Shown in pieces: positions 1-7,152 of a stretch of 17,756 bases of DNA. The DNA is taken from the NCBI GenBank assembly GCA_009774535.1, contig VSNY01000075.1, forward strand, positions 1-17,756, in the 5' to 3' direction. The stretch's first letter is position 1; each line of letters starts with the position of its first letter. The notes beneath the pieces were generated by a model. It saw only the letters and a program-made list of their open reading frames with translations. It made no database searches and was not told the origin of the DNA. The position numbers and the translations under genes are program-made. This DNA comes from Lachnospiraceae bacterium (lineage in GTDB: Bacteria; Bacillota; Clostridia; Lachnospirales; Lachnospiraceae).

Positions 1-185
1 GATCGGTGCAGCTGTTTTTTATTGGTCTGCTGGGGGAATACATCCTGAATATCAATACGCGGGTGATCCACAGGCCGTTGGTGGTGGAAGAAAAAAGGCT
101 GAATTTTGAGGAAACGGGAAGCAGCCGGCCAGATTTCAAAAACATGGAAGAAACACGGGAAAGGATGCCTGGAAGGGATACATGA
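1..185 (+). CDS. GT2 (DPM/GtrB-like) glycosyltransferase, C-terminal end only
   Basis: The reading frame is open from base 3 to a TGA at 183-185, and the gene starts outside the window. The visible tail, about 60 residues, has a hydrophobic stretch ending in LFFIGLLGEYI, then TRVIHRPLVVEEKRLNF. This pattern (GLxGEY, then a basic residue, RPLYxVxE and a short tail) is typical of the C-terminal membrane segment of dolichol-phosphate-mannose-synthase-like GT2 enzymes such as GtrB/YfdH. These make undecaprenyl-phosphate-linked sugars on the inner face of the membrane. The catalytic domain is not visible, so the donor sugar cannot be stated. The stop lies one base before the ATG of the next gene, so the two are probably co-transcribed. 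Confidence 0.8.
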   Translation, partial: SVQLFFIGLLGEYILNINTRVIHRPLVVEEKRLNFEETGSSRPDFKNMEETRERMPGRDT

Positions 186-186
186 G

Positions 187-1533
187 ATGAAAAAAGTGAT
201 CACATATGGCTCTTTTGATCTGTTCCACGAAGGACACTATCACTTACTCAAAAGAGCAAAAGCACTGGGGGATTATCTGATTGTCGGCGTAACGACGGAA
301 CAGTATGATGAATCCCGCGGAAAACTGAATATCGTGGATTCCCTGGACAAGCGGATAGAGCATGTCAGGCAGACCGGGTTTGCGGATGAAGTGATTGTGG
401 AAGACCATCCGGGGCAGAAGGCAGAGGATGTGCAGAAATTCAGTATAGATATATTTACTGTAGGATCAGACTGGACAGGAGCTTTTGATTATATGAAACA
501 GTATTGTAAAGTTGTCTATTTGGAGCGAACCAAAAACGTTTCGTCTACCATTATCAGAACACAGCAATACCCCATCATACGCATTGGTGTGATTGGCTCT
601 GGACGTATTGCGACACGATTTGTGCCAGAAGCCAAATATGTTAGTGGTGTGATTGTAAATAGTGTTTGCAACCCATGTCGAAATAGTGCTGAGAAGTTCA
701 GTGAAAGGTTTGAGCTGGATCTGGCAACGGATGATCCTATGGTGCTTTTGGATGCTGTGGATGCTGTCTACATCGCGTCGCCACATGAGACACATTATGG
801 GTATGCCAAGCAAGCATTGGAATCCAGGAAGCATGTATTGTGTGAAAAACCACTTGCTTTTCAAAAAAAAGAGGCAGAAGAACTGTATGCGCTGGCGGCA
901 GCAAAGAAACTGGTTTTGCTGGAAGCTATAAAGACTGCGTACTGTCCGGGATTTGTTCAGCTGGTTGGCATTGCAAAAAGCGGGGCAATTGGAAGAATCT
1001 GTGATGTAGAGGCGTGCTTTACAAGGCTGGCAGACAAAAAACGAAGGGAATGTACAGATATAAAATATGGTGGTGGTTTTACGGAGTTTGGAAGCCATAC
1101 ACTGCTGCCTATTATCAAGCTGATGGGTACGGATTACCAAGAACTGCGGTTTGATAGCATCCTGGGCGGGAATGGGATTGACCTGTATACGAAGGCATCT
1201 TTTGTATATGAGAATGGTATGGCACTTTCTAAAAGCGGAGTTGGCGTAAAGTCAGAAGGACAGCTGGTTATTTCAGGGACAGAAGGGTATATCCTGGCGG
1301 AATCGCCATGGTGGCTGACACAGTATTTTGAAGTAAGGTATGAGGATCCCGGAAAAAAAGAGCGGTATTTTTCAAAATTTTTGGGGGATGGTCTTCGGTA
1401 TGAAATCAGCGATTTTGTGGCGATGATACAGGGACATCAGAACCGGGCGTTTAAGTTTACGGCTGAGGAGTCGGTGGCGATTGCCGGAGTGATGGAGAGA
1501 TTTTTATCAAACAGGCAGTCAGGAAAACAATAG
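187..1533 (+). CDS. Fused TagD-like cytidylyltransferase and Gfo/Idh/MocA oxidoreductase
   Basis: This is a 448-residue protein from ATG 187. The open frame reaches upstream to 106, but that part overlaps the previous gene and has no homology feel. Residues 1-125 match glycerol-3-phosphate cytidylyltransferase (TagD/GCT): ITYGSFDLFHEGH carries the HxGH nucleotide-binding motif (14-17), followed by GSDWTGAFDYMKQYC and ERTKNVSSTIIR. Residues 130-448 are a Gfo/Idh/MocA-type NAD(P) oxidoreductase: GVIGSGRIA at 134-142, the EKP motif with its catalytic Lys at 220-222, and a GGGFTEFGSH segment near 296-304. The N-terminal half should couple CTP to a polyol phosphate; the C-terminal half should reduce or oxidise a sugar or sugar phosphate. 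By analogy with the unrelated bifunctional ribulose-5-phosphate reductase/CDP-ribitol synthases (Acs1/Bcs1), it may make a CDP-polyol from a keto-sugar phosphate. That role is inference; the domain calls are solid. Confidence 0.88.
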   Translation: MKKVITYGSFDLFHEGHYHLLKRAKALGDYLIVGVTTEQYDESRGKLNIVDSLDKRIEHVRQTGFADEVIVEDHPGQKAEDVQKFSIDIFTVGSDWTGAFDYMKQYCKVVYLERTKNVSSTIIRTQQYPIIRIGVIGSGRIATRFVPEAKYVSGVIVNSVCNPCRNSAEKFSERFELDLATDDPMVLLDAVDAVYIASPHETHYGYAKQALESRKHVLCEKPLAFQKKEAEELYALAAAKKLVLLEAIKTAYCPGFVQLVGIAKSGAIGRICDVEACFTRLADKKRRECTDIKYGGGFTEFGSHTLLPIIKLMGTDYQELRFDSILGGNGIDLYTKASFVYENGMALSKSGVGVKSEGQLVISGTEGYILAESPWWLTQYFEVRYEDPGKKERYFSKFLGDGLRYEISDFVAMIQGHQNRAFKFTAEESVAIAGVMERFLSNRQSGKQ

Positions 1534-1597
1534 ATGTTCCCTGTCCCTTAGTATCTGTTTTAGGAACAGGAAGAACTGGAGAAAGCGAAATACAGTT

Positions 1598-2440
1598 ATG
1601 GTGGAAATGGATAAAAAACAGCTGCGCATGCTGCAGATGATTGAATTGGAGATGCTGCTGGAGGTTGACCGGATTTGCAGAAAATATCAGATACAATATC
1701 AAATCATTGGAGGGACCCTGCTGGGTGCAGTACGTCACAAAGGATTTATTCCCTGGGATGATGATGCGGATCTCACAATGCTGCGCAGCGAATACAGGCG
1801 ATTCCGAAAAGTCTGCAGAAAAGAACTGGATCCGTCCAAATATTATTTCCAGGATGCGGAGACGACGGAGGGATACCGCTGGAGTTACGGAAAGCTGCGG
1901 AGAAAAGATACGCTCTTTTTACGTGAACATCAGGAACATATGCCCTATGAGCAGGGGGTCTTTATTGATATCTTTCCGGTAGACCATGTGCCGGATGCTT
2001 ATATCTTACGCGCAGTATATGATTTCCGGTGTTTTTGCATCAGGAAGATACTCTGGTCGGAAGTCGGAAAATATGCGGATCCAAATTTTGTGAAAAGAAA
2101 ATGGTACAGTTTGATGAGCCTGATTCCTTATAAAGCAGTGATTCGTCATTATCTGCGTATGGCGGACAGGCAGAATGCCAGGAAAAGCAGATATGTGCGC
2201 ATAGCATTGATGCCGCTGCCTAATAAGGGCTTTGGATACCGCAGGGAGTGGTATTTAAAAAGCAGGGATTATTGCTTTGAGGGGTATTCCTTGAAAGGGA
2301 TCAGGGACTTCCATGACTTTCTGACGTATGAATTTGGCGATTATATGCGGCTTCCTCCAAAAGAACAAAGGAAGGTTCATCCAGTCTCAAAACTGAAGGT
2401 GATGGAAAATGTATTATACAAGGAGAAAATATCGGGATGA
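1598..2440 (+). CDS. LicD-family phosphotransferase
   Basis: This 280-residue protein belongs to the LicD/fukutin-related family, which moves a phospho-substituent (phosphocholine, or a polyol phosphate in other members) from a CDP carrier to a glycan. The family signature is clear: IIGGTLLGAVRHKGFIPWDDDAD at about residues 36-58, with GGT...GAVRH and the acidic DDDAD metal/nucleotide site. No signal peptide or membrane segment is seen, so it is cytoplasmic. It is followed by a CTP-dependent nucleotidyltransferase whose start overlaps its stop by ATGA, which suits a CDP-donor pathway. The start could be ATG 1598 or ATG 1607; neither has a strong ribosome binding site at ideal distance (GGAG near 1576 is far). 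A 64-base gap separates it from the fusion gene upstream. Choline is not established as the substrate, since no choline kinase or transporter is visible. Confidence 0.87.
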   Translation: MVEMDKKQLRMLQMIELEMLLEVDRICRKYQIQYQIIGGTLLGAVRHKGFIPWDDDADLTMLRSEYRRFRKVCRKELDPSKYYFQDAETTEGYRWSYGKLRRKDTLFLREHQEHMPYEQGVFIDIFPVDHVPDAYILRAVYDFRCFCIRKILWSEVGKYADPNFVKRKWYSLMSLIPYKAVIRHYLRMADRQNARKSRYVRIALMPLPNKGFGYRREWYLKSRDYCFEGYSLKGIRDFHDFLTYEFGDYMRLPPKEQRKVHPVSKLKVMENVLYKEKISG

Positions 2441-3132
2441 AAGCAGTGATATTAGCGGCAGGAAAAGGCAGCCGTCTGAGCGGATATACCAAAGGAAAAC
2501 CGAAATGTCTGCTGGCATTGGGAAAAGAAACCGTACTGCAGAGGGAGCTGCGGATTTTGCAGACATGCGGCATATGCAGACAGGATATTTTTGTAGTGGG
2601 CGGATACCGGTATGAATGCCTGCAGGATCTTGTACCGAATCTGATTGTCAATGATGACTATGATCAGAAAGATAATTCTTACAGCCTTGGTCTTGCGCTT
2701 ACAAAGCTGCCGGATGACGATGTGCTTGTTCTGGATGCGGACCTGTGTTTTGAGGAAGAAATTATATATGAGATTTTGTCGGATACGCATAACAATGTGC
2801 TGTTAAGTAGAAGATCCAAAGATACACAGGAAAGCACGGGTATTGTTACAACGCCGGACGGAAAAGTGTCTGCGATCGGAAAACAGTATACGGATACAGG
2901 CTATGTGTATCTGAGTATTTTTAAAATTGATAAGCGGATCATACCCATACTGCGAAGTGCATTGCTGGATGAGGACAACGTAAATACCTGGTATACGACT
3001 GCTATTACAAGGCTTTGCGCGGATTATGATTTTTATAATCATGTGACGGACGCAAAATGGCATGAGATGGATGACAAGGATGATTATTTAGAGACAATAC
3101 AAATGTTTGGGTTGGGAGAAACAAGGATTTGA
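2437..3132 (+). CDS. LicC-like CTP:phospho-alcohol cytidylyltransferase
   Basis: This 231-residue protein has the sugar-nucleotidyltransferase fold. The N-terminus reads MKAVILAAGKGSRL, with a lysine-bearing loop (KGKPKCLL, 19-26) and a metal-binding VLDADL at 98-103. NDDYDQKDNSYSL (72-84) and a C-terminal WHEMDDKDDYLE resemble phosphocholine cytidylyltransferase LicC and the NTP-transferase domains linked to phosphonate or glycerol-2-phosphate activation. The likely reaction is CTP plus a phospho-alcohol giving a CDP-alcohol and pyrophosphate, feeding the adjacent LicD. The start overlaps the licD-like stop (ATGA), with AAGGAG at 2420-2425, so translation is probably coupled. The exact alcohol (choline, ethanolamine, glycerol or other) cannot be read from the sequence. 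It is a second, unrelated cytidylyltransferase beside the TagD-like domain upstream, which suggests two CDP donors. Confidence 0.82.
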   Translation: MKAVILAAGKGSRLSGYTKGKPKCLLALGKETVLQRELRILQTCGICRQDIFVVGGYRYECLQDLVPNLIVNDDYDQKDNSYSLGLALTKLPDDDVLVLDADLCFEEEIIYEILSDTHNNVLLSRRSKDTQESTGIVTTPDGKVSAIGKQYTDTGYVYLSIFKIDKRIIPILRSALLDEDNVNTWYTTAITRLCADYDFYNHVTDAKWHEMDDKDDYLETIQMFGLGETRI

Positions 3133-4658
3133 AAGCAAAACAGAATCCAGAGGTAAAAAACAATTCCATACTGGTTACCGGTGCTTCCGGTTTTCTTGGG
3201 AAAAAGCTCTGTCAGATATTGAAAAGAAATTATGATGTGTATGGAATACGCAGACAGAAAGACAACAGAGACTTACCGGCCGTGGATCTGACAGATGCAG
3301 AAGCCGTAATGGCTTATGTCGCTTTGGCAAGACCCGCTGTAATCATACATACGGCAGGGATTGCAGAACCGGACCAGTGTGAGAAAGATCCGGTTTTGGC
3401 AGAGAAAGTAAATGTCACGGCGGTAAAGAACCTGATTACGGCATGCCGGAAATGGAAGATCAGATTCATACAAATATCTACCGATTATGTTTTTGACGGG
3501 GAAAAAGGCAGTCAATATAAAAAGAAAGATTTGCGCATGCCAAAAAATTTTTACGGGCAGACAAAAGTGCAGGCAGAAGATCTCACTGGATCTTATTCAG
3601 ACAGTCTGATTATCCGGGTTCCGATATTGTATGGATACAACGATGAAAATGATAAAGAGACATTTCCGGTCATGGTCATAAAAAATCTGGCAGACAACCG
3701 GCCGGTATACGCGGATAACCAGCAGATCAGGTATCCTGTACTGATTGATGAGGCGGCAGTTCAGATTGCGGATTCTTTGCACAAAAGTGGAATCATGCAT
3801 ATTTCCAGCGGACGGGGAGTTACGAAATATGAGTGGGCAAAAGTGATTGCAGACCAGTTTGGCTATGACAAAAAATTAATACGGATACGAAATGGCGAAG
3901 CTGAAAACAGGCCGCCGCATGTACGGCTGGAAATTTCAGATGGAGATGCGCTGACCTCGGATGTGGAAACAGGCGTAAGGATCATGCAAAAGCAGATGTG
4001 TTGTGCATTCAGGCTTATATACAAAAGTCATGCGGATCATGATATATACGGCAAAAATGTAGGGCAGTATCGGTACCAGTTAGGGAAAAGCCTTGGAACA
4101 TGCATCCCCTCTGCGGTCATCCATGAGATAGACTATGTGGTGCCGGTGCCGTCATCCGGGCTGTATTATGCGATGGGACTGGCGGAAGCGATCCAGGTGC
4201 CATATTTACAGGCGCTGGTAAAATACGATTCTGAAACGAGGAGTTTTCAGATTTCAGATCCGGGATTGCGCAAAAAGATGATTCGGGATAAGATCCATGC
4301 GATTCCGCAGCTGTTGTCTGGAAAGAGTCTGGCATTGGTAGATGAGGCGGTTTTTACAGGTGTGACACTGAGAATTGTCTGTGATATGGTAAGGGCGTGC
4401 GGGGCAAAGAAAATCTATATCTGTATCCCAACGCCATTTGAAAAAAAGGAATGCAGGCAGTATGTGCAGCCGGAACGAAAGCTGCTGGCAGAGGAAGCAG
4501 GAGACCAGACACTGGAAGCATATTTTCAGGCAGACGGCGTATTTTTTCAGTCTCACAATGTGTTTTTGGAATCTGTGGGGGATATACGGGGGATCTGTTC
4601 TGAGTGCTTCGGACAGGGAGAAAAAAGGAGTTATGCGGATGATTGCGATGGGGAATGA
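3129..4658 (+). CDS. Fused RmlD-like SDR and PurF-like phosphoribosyltransferase
   Basis: This is a 509-residue two-domain protein. Translation is taken from TTG 3129, which overlaps the previous stop as TTGA; GGGAG about ten bases upstream supports it. Residues 10-285 are an RmlD-type extended short-chain dehydrogenase: VTGASGFLG (16-24), STDYVFDG (117-124) and YGQTK (Tyr142, Lys146). Residues about 300-495 resemble the phosphoribosyltransferase half of amidophosphoribosyltransferase PurF: VVPVPSSGLYYAMGLAEA, an LRKKMIRDKIHAI segment matching the PurF flexible-loop region, and the PRPP loop LVDEAVFTGVT (403-413). A tail with FQADGVFFQ and CSECF parallels the GADGLIFQ and C-terminal Cys-Phe of PurF. 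The glutaminase domain and its N-terminal Cys are absent. A PRPP-using enzyme fused to a sugar reductase in a polysaccharide operon is unusual. I do not know its acceptor; ammonia, an amine or a phosphate are possibilities. Confidence 0.8.
   Translation: MKAKQNPEVKNNSILVTGASGFLGKKLCQILKRNYDVYGIRRQKDNRDLPAVDLTDAEAVMAYVALARPAVIIHTAGIAEPDQCEKDPVLAEKVNVTAVKNLITACRKWKIRFIQISTDYVFDGEKGSQYKKKDLRMPKNFYGQTKVQAEDLTGSYSDSLIIRVPILYGYNDENDKETFPVMVIKNLADNRPVYADNQQIRYPVLIDEAAVQIADSLHKSGIMHISSGRGVTKYEWAKVIADQFGYDKKLIRIRNGEAENRPPHVRLEISDGDALTSDVETGVRIMQKQMCCAFRLIYKSHADHDIYGKNVGQYRYQLGKSLGTCIPSAVIHEIDYVVPVPSSGLYYAMGLAEAIQVPYLQALVKYDSETRSFQISDPGLRKKMIRDKIHAIPQLLSGKSLALVDEAVFTGVTLRIVCDMVRACGAKKIYICIPTPFEKKECRQYVQPERKLLAEEAGDQTLEAYFQADGVFFQSHNVFLESVGDIRGICSECFGQGEKRSYADDCDGE
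4621..4630 (+). promoter_or_regulatory. Ribosome binding site that decides the start at 4639
   Basis: AAAAAAGGAG lies inside the 3' end of the SDR-PRTase gene. It is 2 bases from ATG 4633, too close, and 8 bases from ATG 4639. This favours 4639 as the start of the small ORF that follows. Confidence 0.5.
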
Positions 4659-4785
4659 AATACTGGATAAAGATTGGGAAGGATGCAGGGAAATTGTTCT
4701 GTTTGTCTATGGCCGTCAGGGCAAAAGGGTACTCGGCAAGCTGAGTCAGGATTTTTATGTTTGGCATTTTGATTATGTGGACTAA
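4639..4785 (+). CDS. Small ORF resembling a truncated FGAG Rossmann-like module
   Basis: The ORF codes for 48 residues from ATG 4639, overlapping the end of the upstream gene by 20 bases, with a good Shine-Dalgarno sequence. Its second half, EIVLFVYGRQGKRVLGKL then FDYVD, looks like the first beta-alpha-beta of the nucleotide-binding module found at 5123 (ICIWGAGDKGKRIF) and 11648 (VIVYGADRKGRRVY). The canonical GAG is degraded to VYG, and the protein stops just where the FVD strand ends. It is therefore either a very small protein or, more likely, the 5' remnant of a disrupted gene. No function can be assigned. Confidence 0.4.
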   Translation: MIAMGNEILDKDWEGCREIVLFVYGRQGKRVLGKLSQDFYVWHFDYVD

Positions 4786-4849
4786 AAATATATCTATATA
4801 AAAGATTTTTCTGCAAAAAAAGGAGATTATAAAGCATTGTCTGGGGCAT

Positions 4850-5092
4850 GTGAAGGGGATTATCTGCAATTTTGCAGAGTATGCGGCGGTTATGGAAATG
4901 ATAATCGGAATAAAGTGCCGACAGGAAGATAGCTATACGGCAGTCATTGAAACGTTGTCTATAATGATTGAATATTTTAGAAAAGGGGAAACCATGGGCA
5001 AGATGTTAAAAGGTTTTGAGAAAAATCTGAAATTGACTAAAGTAGAAGATATAGGTATTTTTCAGGCGATGTTGCAAAAAGAAGAGGAGTAA
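4850..5092 (+). CDS. Small hypothetical ORF, possibly remnant
   Basis: This is an 80-codon frame opening with GTG 4850; the frame itself is open from 4802. The starts available are poor: the strong AAAGGAG at 4819-4825 is too far from GTG 4850, and ATG 4892 lacks a site. ATG 4994 has AAGGGG at a usable distance and would give only 32 residues. The product is helical and charged toward the end (MGKMLKGFEKNLKLTK) and matches no family I recognise. Its early part, GIICNFAEYAAVMEMI, faintly resembles the later strand and helix of the Rossmann-like modules nearby (compare DYVLVSTDIYYEEIKEEL). It may be the 3' part of a decayed gene that began at 4639. Its end carries the GAGGAG site (5084-5089) for the next gene. 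If neither small ORF is real, 4659-5095 is non-coding debris. Confidence 0.35.
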   Translation: MKGIICNFAEYAAVMEMIIGIKCRQEDSYTAVIETLSIMIEYFRKGETMGKMLKGFEKNLKLTKVEDIGIFQAMLQKEEE

Positions 5093-5095
5093 CAG

Positions 5096-6424
5096 ATGAA
5101 AACAAAACCGATGAACATGAACATCTGTATATGGGGAGCAGGTGATAAAGGCAAAAGGATTTTTCAGCATATGGAGCCAGAAGATATTTTGTGTTTTGTA
5201 GATTCTGATAAAAAGAAAGTTGGAACAGATTATCTAGGAAAAAAAGTGATTAGTGTAGAGCAGTATATAAAGAATTATAGCGACCATTTTATTTTACTGT
5301 CTCATATGGAAAGAGTGGAAGAAATTGAAAAGAGGATGCAGATAAAAATAAAGAATTATTTTTATCTGTCAGATTGCCCTGGCGAGTTACAGGAGCCTAA
5401 TATAAGGAGCCTGTTAAGAAATTATATTGAAGGTTATTTAAATGACAGAGATGATTACGCATTATATGGATATTCTTTATACAGCATTTTAATTGATCAA
5501 TGGATTTATAACCTGTGCGGAAAACATCCATATATAATTTTTTCTAAAGATATGGATGTACGGTGTAAGAAAGAGATACATAGAGAATTCCCATTGTTGA
5601 ATATAATAAATTTAGAAGATGCAGTAAATTATGGCATAAATGAAATTTGTAATGTAGTTTATGAAGGACTTTCCATATCAGAGGATTATAAGATTACCGA
5701 TCTATATGATTGTTCGGATAAAATTACAGAATATAGAAATGAAAAAATAGTTACTTATAAAGATAAATTCTTGGGACAGTCCTGTTTTATCGTAGCAACC
5801 GGACCAAGCCTCCGAGCAGAGGATCTGGAATTGATAAGGCAAAACAGGTTCTTGAGTTTCAGCGTGAATACAATTTATAAAATTTTTGATCAGACGATAT
5901 GGCGGCCGGACTTTTATGTTGCAGATGATTACAGAGCCATAGAAAAATATAGGGGAGTAACGGAAAAGGTTGCACTGGAAGCAGTATTTATTGGTGATAC
6001 AAAAGAATATTCTGAAATAGAAGATATTTATAAATGTATTTATTGGCATCATATTCAACATGAATGTTATACAGACAGACTTCCGAAATTCAGCGAAGAT
6101 TATGCACAGAAATGTTATTTGGGCTATACAGTCGTATATTCCTGTATTCAATTGGCTGTATATATGGGATTCAAAGAAATATATCTGCTTGGGACGGACT
6201 GCAATTATGTGATGGGGAGTAAGAATAATTATTTTTGGCCCAGTGATGAGAAAGATGTGTTTCATCATGAATTGGATAAAATTTTTTTGGGATATCGGTC
6301 AGCGAAAAAATATGCAGATTCTCATGGGATTAAGATCTGGAATGCGACAAGGGGCGGAAATCTGGAGATTTTTGAAAGAATTTCTATGAATGAGGTGTGT
6401 AAGGAAAGCAGGAAGAATGTATGA
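5096..6424 (+). CDS. DUF115/GT42-like glycosyltransferase with N-terminal FGAG module; candidate Kdo transferase
   Basis: This 442-residue protein starts at ATG 5096 with GAGGAG six bases upstream. Residues about 8-75 form a small Rossmann-like module (NICIWGAGDKGKRIF, then LCFVDSDKKKVG). Residues about 225-430 look like the DUF115/MAF and GT42 sialyltransferase-like fold: SCFIVATGPSL (229-239), FSVNTIYKIF (255-264), RPDFYVADDY (270-279), YTVVYSCIQLAVYMGFKEIYLLGTDC and a closing NATRGGNLEIFERI. Members of these families use CMP-activated nine-carbon ulosonic acids. Because the stop overlaps kdsB as ATGA and a whole CMP-Kdo pathway follows, I infer that it transfers Kdo from CMP-Kdo. The middle region (about 100-220) is unassigned. 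The gene is clearly more A/T-rich than the block before 4660. The alternative is another DUF115 activity. Confidence 0.75.
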   Translation: MKTKPMNMNICIWGAGDKGKRIFQHMEPEDILCFVDSDKKKVGTDYLGKKVISVEQYIKNYSDHFILLSHMERVEEIEKRMQIKIKNYFYLSDCPGELQEPNIRSLLRNYIEGYLNDRDDYALYGYSLYSILIDQWIYNLCGKHPYIIFSKDMDVRCKKEIHREFPLLNIINLEDAVNYGINEICNVVYEGLSISEDYKITDLYDCSDKITEYRNEKIVTYKDKFLGQSCFIVATGPSLRAEDLELIRQNRFLSFSVNTIYKIFDQTIWRPDFYVADDYRAIEKYRGVTEKVALEAVFIGDTKEYSEIEDIYKCIYWHHIQHECYTDRLPKFSEDYAQKCYLGYTVVYSCIQLAVYMGFKEIYLLGTDCNYVMGSKNNYFWPSDEKDVFHHELDKIFLGYRSAKKYADSHGIKIWNATRGGNLEIFERISMNEVCKESRKNV

Positions 6425-7152
6425 AAAAAATAATTGCAGTCATCCCGGCAAGATACCAGTCCAGTCGTTTTCCTGGAAAACCGCTTGCCATGATCCTGGG
6501 CAAGCCCATGATACAAAGGGTATATGAGCGGGTCAGGGCAGTAGATTTTTTTATGGATGTTATAGTAGCAACAGATGATCAGAGGATTAGGCAGGAAGTG
6601 GAGCGGTTTGGTGGACATGCGGTGATGACCGGAACATGTAATTGCGGTACTGAACGTGTATATCAGGCGGCGTGCCAGACAGATGCGGAGATTATTATCA
6701 ATATTCAGGGTGATGAGCCTTTGATAAAGGGAGAAATGATACAGCAACTGGCAGATATATTTGAGGATACTTCAGTTGTTATGGCGACCTTAAAAAAGAA
6801 GATAGAAAACAAGGATGAGGTTGTACAGGACAATATTGTTAAAGTTGTGACAGATAAATGCGACAATGCTCTGTATTTTTCAAGAAGCATAATCCCATAT
6901 GACAGAGATCATGCAGGAACCGTTTACTATAAACATATCGGCATATATGGATATACAAAAGATTTTTTGGGGACATATGTGCAGTTGCCACAATCAGAAC
7001 TGGAAGTAATCGAAAAATTAGAACAGCTGCGGGTATTGGAAAACGGATATCAAATACGGGTAAAGGAAACCATTTATGAGAGCTTCGGGGTAGATCTGCC
7101 AGAACAGATTTCCCAGGTGGAAACAGAATTGAGGAATAGAGATGAAAAATGA
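6421..7152 (+). CDS. kdsB: 3-deoxy-manno-octulosonate cytidylyltransferase (CMP-Kdo synthetase)
   Basis: This 243-residue protein, the usual KdsB length, makes CMP-Kdo from CTP and Kdo in the cytoplasm. Motifs: IPARYQSSRFPGKPL (8-22, the nucleotide loop), NIQGDEPLI (94-102, metal and substrate site), YKHIGIYGY, LEQLRVLENGYQI and a GVDLPEQ segment near the end, all in family order. One deviation: the family usually has His-x-Ser before GTER, whereas here the text is TCNCGTERV (72-80), with Cys-Asn-Cys. The start overlaps the DUF115 stop by 4 bases and the end overlaps kdsA by 11, so the three are almost certainly translated from one message. Confusion with CMP-sialate synthetase is unlikely given the motif set. 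Confidence 0.95.
   Translation: MKKIIAVIPARYQSSRFPGKPLAMILGKPMIQRVYERVRAVDFFMDVIVATDDQRIRQEVERFGGHAVMTGTCNCGTERVYQAACQTDAEIIINIQGDEPLIKGEMIQQLADIFEDTSVVMATLKKKIENKDEVVQDNIVKVVTDKCDNALYFSRSIIPYDRDHAGTVYYKHIGIYGYTKDFLGTYVQLPQSELEVIEKLEQLRVLENGYQIRVKETIYESFGVDLPEQISQVETELRNRDEK

Noticed and set aside
106..186. Upstream extension of the cytidylyltransferase fusion to ATG 106
   Set aside because: It would overlap the C-terminus of the preceding GT2 gene, and TagD-like proteins begin at the MKKVITYG sequence encoded from 187.
466..1140. A 224-codon open frame on the minus strand
   Set aside because: It lies fully inside the oxidoreductase part of the fusion gene, its translation is rich in Cys, Ser, His and Asn with no recognisable motif, and no ribosome binding site precedes it. 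It is a shadow frame.
1546..1575. Short inverted repeat CTGTT...AACAG between the fusion gene and the licD-like gene
   Set aside because: It has only five paired bases with no following T run. It is not a convincing terminator or operator.
4438..4638. Extension of the small ORF at 4639 upstream to ATG 4438
   Set aside because: This part is out of frame inside the conserved PurF-like domain. The ribosome binding site at 4621-4630 points to 4639.
5702..6268. A 188-codon open frame on the minus strand
   Set aside because: It is antisense to the conserved DUF115 catalytic region and Ile/Phe/Cys-rich as expected from the A/T-rich sense codons. It has no family resemblance.
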